A stretch of 64,000 nucleotides of DNA from Archilochus colubris (lineage: Eukaryota; Chordata; Aves; Apodiformes; Trochilidae): contig CM041101.1 of NCBI GenBank assembly GCA_023079485.1, forward strand, positions 8,513,501 to 8,577,500, given 5' to 3'. Shown piece after piece: positions 59,501 to 64,000 of this stretch. Every line of letters starts with the position of its first letter. The stretch's first letter is position 1. Made by a program: the position numbers and the translations under genes. Below the pieces are notes generated by a model. That model saw only the letters and a program-made list of their open reading frames with translations. It was not told the DNA's origin and searched no databases.

Positions 59501-61941
59501 GGAAGCAACAAAGAAAAGAAAAGAAAAAAAAAAACCACAAGCTGCATATCAAAATAAGGTCACTGAATAAAATAGGAGTTGTAGGGGGTTTGGGTTTGTT
59601 GTTAGGATTATTTTGGGGGTTTTTTTTTTTGGTTTTGTTTTTTGTTTTTTCTTTTGTTCAAGCAAAGCAAAAAGCAGAGACTGAGCAGGGGAGAATACGG
59701 ACTAAAAAAGAATACATCTGGCAAAGAACATATTAAAAGCAGAGGTCGAGAGAAAGATATTAATCAAATATGTTACTGAAATAATAACTCAAGCTTTTCT
59801 AGTGGTTTTCACTTTTTTTAAACTTACACTTCCTGAATAAAGTTCCTTCCTCTGCTTTATCACTGCTATCACTTTGTTGGACAGCCAAGCCTGAGAACAC
59901 TCCCCAGGAACAGCTCCTGGACAAGGTTTAATGTTTGTGACAAGGAATTAACACAAAGTTTTAAGTCACTTTTCATCCTGGAGAAGCAAATTTATATTCA
60001 CAAGGACAGAAACTCAGAGCATGGATTATTATCTATGTGCCTAAATTCCATTCATGAAACCATTTAAAAACAGGATTAAAATCCAAGCCTCAGCTCCAGC
60101 CCCAATGACCTAATTGGAAATTAAGTGCTGAATACTCTCCAATAAACTGATGGGCTTCCAACTCTGTTTTAAACACTTAATTCTACTAATATTTGGTTTA
60201 CAGTATCCTTAACTAAAATTCAACACAGGGGTAAAGCAGTGGTAATCTCTTTAGTAAAAAGAGCTGCAACTCTCTTATACAGTAATTTATTTCTTAAAAA
60301 GGCAAATTTTGACCTCGATTAAAAACCTGCAGTTTTATAAACTGAATTCAGAAAAAATGTTCAGAAACACAAGAATATTTTTCTTTAACACATTCAAATG
60401 TTTTCTTTTTCATTGAGTCAATTACACAATTATTAAAAATACAGCTTTGAATAACCCTACAAGCATTACTTTTAATATGTAATTATAAACCACAGCAATA
60501 TTAAAATAGCTGAGAGCATTAACATTTTATCAGTTTGATTTGTACTTATTAGTACTGTAATACAGATTTTTAAATAAGACATCCACTTTTTTCAAGTTCA
60601 CTTGATATAATTTTATTAATATTCATTTAAAAAAAATATTGAACTAGTGATAAAGATTTCAAATAAAACACACTAAACCTGGAGCTCTGCACTGATAAGC
60701 AGACAGTTTCATAGCTGTTTCTATGCCTTTAACAAAACTGCACAAACCTGTGATCTGGCCACTGGCTGGAATGATCCTATGGAAAACATATGGCTCTCTG
60801 TGAAGTTACAGGTTGGAAATGGAAAAAAAAATATTTCTTTTTTACCTAGATCTACTAAAGCTGTAATTGAAAAGGATGCTGCTCAGAACTTGATGATAAC
60901 GTGTACATGGAAAGCCAAATTCAGGCTCAATTAAATCTTTTGACTTCAGTAGGACTTCAGAGAAGATGCCAGCAAACCAGGACATCACTGTGGACAACTG
61001 AGCAAGATCCACTAATTAAAGAATCTCCTGAAGATTAAAAATTAAAATAAAAATACCCTGCCTACTTAGTTCTGATGTTTTCCTTTGGTGACATTGCCAG
61101 AATACTAATGACATGAACTGGCAGTTTGCTTAACAAAGAGGAGATGAATAATCAGCAAAGTGCAGATATCAGACATTTGTTTAGAATAATTTCTGGCTAC
61201 TCCACTATCAGAAGGCATTCAGGAACATGGACACATATTGCACTGATCCCATTTTGTATTCATACTGGAAGAGTTTTGAACATGAGGCTGCTAACCACAA
61301 ACAAGCCTCATCCAGAATTTTCCAGGCCTCCTTTACAAAATAAGGAGATTGCCAGTTTATATGATTTATAAATATGATATATTTATATATCTTTATATAA
61401 GATTGCCATTCTTTTTCTAATATCTTCCTTCAGATGCACAGAACCTGAGCCTGAGGTCAGAGTAAATTAGGTTTTAAAGGTGTCCCCACTGTGGTCAGAC
61501 AGCTGAAACTGCAAAGACATCACTCAAGGTCCACTGAGGAATCCAGAGCACATGGGAAACTACTGCTATAAGTGGTAGAAAAACTGATGAGTAGAAAAAT
61601 GGTAGAGCTGGTTTGTCACAGAATATATGCTTTGCTGGTTTGTATCTCTTCATTGAAATACTTTTCACTTCCCTCAAAAATCTGACATCCATGGCAAGGG
61701 AGAAGCAGAAATTTTATAAGCAAGTAAGGAAGAGAGACAAGCCAAAGATAAATGGTCAGAAAGAGAGAAAGGGGGAATTGAGCAAAGTGCAGATTTCCTG
61801 AGAACTTACTGTTGACAACATCATATTTCTGAGCTATCAGTGCTGCCTGCAGGCTCTTCCCACTGCCTGGGGGTCCACAGAAGAGAATCCTGGGTGTGAA
61901 GGGGGCAGCTGAGCGGTGCCGTGTTCGGACATAGGTGAGGA
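22237..61941 (-). CDS. AK8: AK8, 3' part (last five coding exons), second adenylate kinase domain
   Basis: AK8 has two tandem adenylate kinase domains and transfers phosphate from nucleoside triphosphates to AMP or CMP. It is cytosolic and linked to motile cilia. Five minus-strand exons (61941-61810, 59453-59364, 46394-46253, 24549-24469, 22483-22237) join in phase to about 230 residues, essentially the second domain and C-terminus of a protein of about 479 in human. Visible are the P-loop GPPGSGKS, the NMP-binding [11 protein letters not shown], the [10 protein letters not shown] core motif (kinase G-x-x-x-x-GFPR), the LID motif [11 protein letters not shown], and the C-terminal [12 protein letters not shown]. 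The human second P-loop is GPVGSGKS, so this copy looks fully canonical. The introns are 1985, 21703, 12969 and 2356 bp. N-terminal exons lie past the right edge. AK8 is convergent with GTF3C4. Confidence 0.96.
22484..24468 (-). other. AK8: AK8 intron (2.0 kb)
   Basis: No exon or repeat is recognised. The part from about 23560 to 23800 is AT-rich with TTCAATATTTG and GTATTTATGG words and has a mild enhancer-like look, too weak to call separately. Confidence 0.6.
24469..24549 (-). CDS. AK8: AK8 exon, LID segment
   Basis: 81 nt, acceptor CTCCTCCATAG and donor GGAAAG/GTTAGC. It encodes [19 protein letters not shown] then IDPITGE, with the arginine pair and the aspartate of the LID domain. It enters and leaves in phase 2. 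Confidence 0.95.
24550..31299 (-). other. AK8: AK8 large intron, distal part
   Basis: 6.7 kb without a supported gene, RNA or repeat. Two short AT-rich stretches (25550-25730 and 29960-30220) resemble conserved non-coding DNA by base composition and motif content, but only weakly. Confidence 0.55.
31300..32660. promoter_or_regulatory. Candidate conserved non-coding block inside AK8 intron
   Basis: 1.3 kb with homeodomain cores (TTAATTAA 31678-31685, ATTAAT near 32204, CAATTA 32295-32300, CTAATTG 32404-32410) and repeated TGAATATT or ATATTCAT words. CpG-containing segments are retained (GAGCGCTATACGCTTTACAGC at about 32210-32231, CGGATTACGCGG at about 32393). No coding frame or repeat is seen. 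This mix of AT-rich motifs with preserved CpGs is typical of deeply conserved developmental enhancers. Deep conservation is an inference. Confidence 0.5.
32661..36944 (-). other. AK8: AK8 large intron, middle part
   Basis: No supported gene. It contains the A-rich low-complexity tract at 35555-35690; the rest is unremarkable. The stretch 36060-36360 is AT-rich with TTATTGG and AATTAAATACATAATTCC words and may be a weak conserved element. Confidence 0.55.
35555..35690 (+). repeat. A-rich (A)n(C)n low-complexity tract
   Basis: Almost pure A with interspersed C and occasional G, including AAAAAACCCCAAAAAC and AAAACCAAAACC. It produces artefactual lysine/asparagine/threonine-rich or phenylalanine-rich frames on the two strands. 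Confidence 0.9.
36951..37468 (+). mobile_element. CR1 LINE, 5'-truncated copy with intact 3' end
   Basis: About 520 bp in plus orientation, ending in the diagnostic tandem ATTCTATGATTCTATGAT (37451-37468). It encodes the decayed C-terminal end of the CR1 reverse-transcriptase ORF2: [20 protein letters not shown] in one frame (about 37068-37127), then [16 protein letters not shown] in another (from about 37267), so at least one frameshift lies between. A 12-bp direct repeat marks its 5' junction (36951-36962 and 36965-36976). No clear target-site duplication was found. Confidence 0.95.
37469..38399 (-). other. AK8: AK8 large intron, spacer after CR1
   Basis: About 0.9 kb with no recognised feature. 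Confidence 0.6.
38400..38775. promoter_or_regulatory. Candidate conserved non-coding element in AK8 intron
   Basis: It contains TTAATTAAT near 38433, CAATTAACTTAATG near 38540, a perfect octamer ATGCAAAT at 38556-38563, TAATTAG at 38632-38638 and CTAATTATTG near 38668. An open frame of 118 codons on the minus strand has no recognisable homology and is considered fortuitous. The density of POU and homeodomain motifs suggests a neural or placodal type enhancer. Confidence 0.45.
39150..39350. promoter_or_regulatory. Weak candidate conserved non-coding element
   Basis: AT-rich with TCTAATAATCACTG, AAATGCATTTCAG, CATTAATGG and GTTAATAAAAAG, without repeat or coding features. It is weaker than the neighbouring candidates. 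Confidence 0.28.
39580..39613 (+). repeat. Poly-T low-complexity tract
   Basis: Thirty-four bases of T interrupted by two C. On the minus strand it would read as a poly-A run, but no retrogene or SINE body is recognised on either side. Confidence 0.9.
39614..41839 (-). other. AK8: AK8 large intron, spacer
   Basis: 2.2 kb without recognised genes, repeats or clear motif clusters, apart from a short T-run near 40637. Confidence 0.55.
41840..42260. promoter_or_regulatory. Candidate conserved non-coding element in AK8 intron
   Basis: It starts with TTTTAATTAAGTC near 41860 and contains CTCAATTAATGAGG near 42088, TAATGGAGTTATTAACC near 42155 and CTGTTTATTATCCCTAATCC near 42240. The last part includes a TAATCC word typical of OTX/CRX-type homeodomains. 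Not coding and not a known repeat. Confidence 0.4.
42261..46252 (-). other. AK8: AK8 large intron, 5' part
   Basis: 4 kb with a short AC-rich tract at 42312-42342, an (AT)n run near 42638-42650 and a degenerate CR1-like stretch (separate entry). No gene is recognised. Confidence 0.55.
43160..43330 (+). mobile_element. Possible degenerate CR1/L3-like fragment
   Basis: The words ACAGTTCTGGTTGTTCCATTT, AGAAGCAGAGAGCAGG and AGGATGATCAGG follow in the order of an old CR1-superfamily 3' ORF2 region. Similarity is faint and limits are uncertain. Confidence 0.3.
46253..46394 (-). CDS. AK8: AK8 exon, GFPRD core
   Basis: 142 nt, acceptor AATCCCTTGCAG and donor AAACAG/GTAAAG. It encodes [19 protein letters not shown] followed by [17 protein letters not shown]. 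The GFPRD arginine is the canonical AMP-contacting residue of adenylate kinases; human AK8 has GVPRD here, so this copy is closer to the consensus. Confidence 0.95.
47554..47591 (+). repeat. (ATT)n microsatellite
   Basis: About 12.7 perfect copies of ATT over 38 bp. A perfect trinucleotide run of this length is likely to be polymorphic. Confidence 0.97.
50014..50045 (+). repeat. (CAAT)n microsatellite
   Basis: Eight tetranucleotide units of the AATC/CAAT type with one substitution (CCATC in the middle). Confidence 0.93.
51067..51200 (+). repeat. A-rich (A)n(C)n low-complexity tract
   Basis: A runs of up to 11 interspersed with C runs of up to 9, directly abutting the GC-rich island that begins near 51220. 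Spurious Lys/Gln/Pro-rich and Phe-rich frames arise from it. Confidence 0.92.
51356..51406 (+). repeat. Three CACGCCC boxes in a 20-bp tandem
   Basis: GGCCACGCCCAC at 51356 and 51376, then AACCACGCCCC at 51396: three units exactly 20 bp apart, diverged between the boxes. Each box matches the SP/KLF-type CACCC/GC-box family. Confidence 0.8.
51444..51455 (-). promoter_or_regulatory. CTCF-like core motif
   Basis: GCCACCTCCTGG matches the reverse complement of the CTCF core (GCCMYCTRSTGG) with one mismatch. The motif orientation is therefore minus. This is sequence evidence only. Confidence 0.45.
52640..52661 (+). repeat. (AAAC)n microsatellite
   Basis: Five to six uninterrupted AAAC units. Confidence 0.9.
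54317..54337 (+). repeat. (GT)n microsatellite
   Basis: A GT run with one CA interruption in the middle, about 21 bp. Confidence 0.9.
54380..54670. promoter_or_regulatory. Candidate conserved non-coding element in AK8 intron
   Basis: It contains TTAAACTCGACGGATTC and CAAACGCCCAGC (retained CpG), then TCTAATTATACCC and CTATTAATCAACTTG. The mixture of CpG retention with homeodomain-like words, absent from the flanks, suggests constraint. Conservation was not measured. Confidence 0.4.
54671..59363 (-). other. AK8: AK8 13-kb intron, 5' part
   Basis: No gene recognised. It holds a homopurine run at 58376-58414. The stretch 57120-57410 is AT-rich with several TTAATTC and ATTAATATTC words and could be a further weak conserved element. 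Confidence 0.5.
58376..58414 (+). repeat. Homopurine tract
   Basis: About 39 bases of A with scattered G, ending AGAGGGG. It has the potential to form triplex-like DNA. Confidence 0.85.
59364..59453 (-). CDS. AK8: AK8 exon, NMP-binding segment
   Basis: 90 nt, acceptor CTTCCTCTCAG and donor CCCAG/GTAGGG. It encodes [20 protein letters not shown] then KPYIDNGYP, aligning with human [20 protein letters not shown]. Split codons at both ends are phase 1. Confidence 0.94.
59454..61809 (-). other. AK8: AK8 intron (2.4 kb)
   Basis: Strongly AT-rich. It includes a T/G low-complexity tract at 59586-59660 and an A-run near 59514-59534. No other feature. Confidence 0.6.
59586..59660 (+). repeat. T-rich (T)n(G)n low-complexity tract
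   Basis: GGGGG and TTTTTTTTTT runs interspersed, the reverse-strand equivalent of the (A)n(C)n tracts elsewhere in the window. Confidence 0.9.
61810..61941 (-). CDS. AK8: AK8 exon with second-domain P-loop
   Basis: 132 nt, acceptor CATCTTTTAG and donor CAACA/GTAAGT. It encodes [17 protein letters not shown] followed by [20 protein letters not shown], with the Walker A lysine and serine that bind the triphosphate. Its upstream partner exon is not in 61942-64000. Confidence 0.95.
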
Positions 61942-64000
61942 CTAAAAGATGAGAAAAAGGCAAGAAATACAGATTATATCTATATACAGGCTCATATTAA
62001 AAATAGATATCTATCTGTATACACATTAACTTCTCTCTCCTTCTTTAAAAAGTCATTTTGATCATCACTTATCACTGAAACAGCTCCATACTCCAACCCA
62101 AACCCTGACTGATAGAACTGCCATGTCAGCACCTTACAGAGGCACCTCAGCAGTCTCACTATCATTACACTCCTGTGCTTGCTTTCATCAGTAGATGTCA
62201 AATTATTTTAAAGAGCAGATTCAATTAATAATTGCTCTTTTACCATGTTGTTTTTAGCAGAAGTAATTTTTGCTTGATAGGTACAATTTCACCATGCAAA
62301 TTATAGAGGGATATAATTACATTTAATACTTTCTGCAGTTTCTGAACAAATATTTAAGTGTAAAAACTCAGGATGTTAAATTAATATGACATTTATCCAG
62401 CTGTGTGTGTTTGATTAAACAAACTCCTAATTACAGTATTATAGACTTGTAGCATAGGATGTCACGACACAACGTGGCACTGAGAACACACAGCCAAGGA
62501 TGAGTTTATTGTTTTGTCCATCATTTTTGCAGAAATATAAAGGCTTTTAAAGCTTCTTTGTCTGATTCCACTCTATCTGCTGGACATCATGTTCTACATT
62601 TTGCAGTGCAGATGGGATATTACATCTGGGTCAATCTACAGATCCTAAGAGCTGTGAAAAGCTCACAGGATGTGAGCAGAGTCACCAACACTGCTCATGT
62701 ACAGGGACCAGAGCTTTGGTACAGCCTCAAAACACAACCTGGTAGATCAAGAAGCTAAAACAGGACACAGGTTGGCACTGAGGACAAATCAGGATTGTAT
62801 TTTACTCCCCATGCCCCTTTTTCTGGCTGATGACACCAGTGAGGGAGCAGCCCAAGTTCTGGCACAAGCTGTGCAAGGTTCCCAGGGACCAGAGATCCAA
62901 ATGCCAAGGCACAGTTCATGCCACCACATCCTGGCTGCCACCACTAAGGCAGCATGGGGACATCCACTCAGGCTTTGATTTGTCCTCATAACTGCAATGG
63001 ATGTAATTGTTAGCCCAGAGAAATAAAAGTCAAGACTAAGGAACCCTTGTAACAAAACAGTATTTCAGTCTAACAAACAGGACAGGCTTAGACATCAATG
63101 TTTGTATGAATCATAAACCCAGGTTAAAAAACAAAACAAACAATGAAACAATGATTTAAAAATCAAAACAAGCAAAGAAACCAAACACACAAAGGGACTG
63201 ATGGAGAACATCACAAGGCTCAGTATTTTCCCCACCATTGTCAGCACACTGCTGGATACAAACAAAGATTTCTGTCTGAGGAGCCTCTGCTGGACACTGG
63301 AATCATAAAATCTCTTGTAATAAAGCTGCACTTTCAGCAGGCTCCAGGCCTGCAACTTGTAGAGAATAATCCTAAAACCCTGAGACCCTGACCCCAAGTG
63401 CAGGCACCTGGGATCATCCCCATCCCTGTCTGGGATCCCACACTCTGCTGGGACACCCCACTGGAGACCAGACCCAGGGACATGGCAGTGGGAATTCCAT
63501 CAGAGTTGAAGAGCATACAAAATGTGATAACTGTATGAAACACCACACAATAATAGTGACATCCTCATCTCCTTCTTCTTTCTTAACTCTAGTAATAAAA
63601 TTACTTTACAAAACCCTGGAAAAAAGCAGAACACAGTATGTTTGCTGCATAACTTCCTAAAACCCAAGTATCAGCTACCCAAGGAGTGCTCTACTTATTC
63701 TGAATATTTTCCATAACCCAGTGTATTGAAAAGCAGAAACATTACAGGCAAAGCATCCTGCTTACAAATGATGCTTAATTTGCAGTAAATAACCAAGTTA
63801 ATTAGGAGTAATGATCCCCTAGACAGTCTCCACATCTAATTATTCTTTAAAAAAAAAAAAGCTGGCTGCTTGATGCACTGCAGAAAAAAGATCTAGAGAG
63901 GATTTTTTCATTCCAGTTTTCAATTTATCTCACTACATTATTAATTAATAATAATTAATATTCAGGCACTCACATTTTTATTTACAATTCAAGGCATGAA
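61942..64000 (-). other. AK8: AK8 intron (partial, right edge)
   Basis: The AK8 exon preceding LTYVRTRH was searched for by looking for the segment corresponding to human VIPSYPKILKVISADQP and was not found. No repeat or RNA gene is recognised. Confidence 0.65.

Noticed and set aside
1..64000. tRNA, snoRNA, microRNA, CRISPR or any prokaryote-type system
   Set aside because: No cloverleaf with A/B boxes, snoRNA boxes with paired stems or regularly spaced repeats were recognised by eye. Small RNAs cannot be excluded without a covariance-model scan (Infernal/Rfam, tRNAscan).

Overview
The window is vertebrate nuclear DNA, most likely from a bird. It holds spliced genes with GT-AG introns, one CpG-island promoter, and CR1 retrotransposon pieces with the avian-type 3' end (tandem ATTCTATG). 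Interspersed repeats are otherwise sparse. There is no prokaryotic content: no operons, CRISPR array or insertion sequences. Three orthologues are recognised by reading exons against the human proteins, in the vertebrate order DDX31 - GTF3C4 - AK8.

Layout. (1) 1-7526, minus strand: the 5' part of DDX31, a nucleolar DEAD-box RNA helicase. Eight coding exons join in phase to give residues 1-221, including the Q motif, the Walker A loop and PTREL. The other exons lie beyond the left edge. (2) 7527-7814: a short CpG-rich divergent promoter shared by DDX31 and GTF3C4, with an NRF1-like site and YY1-like motifs at both start codons. (3) 7815-14466, plus strand: complete GTF3C4 (TFIIIC90), five exons and 812 residues, followed by a probable long 3' UTR to a polyadenylation signal near 19433 with a CR1 fragment inside it. 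(4) About 19470-21890: a convergent intergenic space holding AT-rich, homeodomain-motif-rich DNA that looks like conserved non-coding sequence. (5) 22237-61941, minus strand: the last five coding exons of AK8, carrying the complete second adenylate-kinase domain. They are separated by very large introns (21.7 kb and 13.0 kb). The 5' exons of AK8 lie beyond the right edge.

Most of the window is non-coding. Several intronic and intergenic blocks (19.74-20.64, 31.3-32.7, 38.4-38.8, 41.8-42.3 and 54.4-54.7 kb) have the look of developmental enhancers: many TAATTA or octamer motifs and no coding potential. In vertebrates the homeobox gene BARHL1 sits next to DDX31. A reasonable inference is that DDX31, GTF3C4 and AK8 are bystander genes in a BARHL1 regulatory block. 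An isolated GC-rich island at 51.2-51.8 kb inside an AK8 intron, with a CTCF-like motif and CACGCCC boxes spaced 20 bp apart, is the most unusual local structure.

The three genes are not a pathway. DDX31 acts in ribosome assembly, GTF3C4 in RNA polymerase III transcription (5S rRNA and tRNA), and AK8 in nucleotide phosphotransfer linked to motile cilia. The shared promoter of DDX31 and GTF3C4 fits co-expression of two growth-related housekeeping genes. No novel gene system was found. Exon boundaries come from splice-site and protein reading by eye. Conservation and transcription-factor claims are inferences that need alignment or assay.
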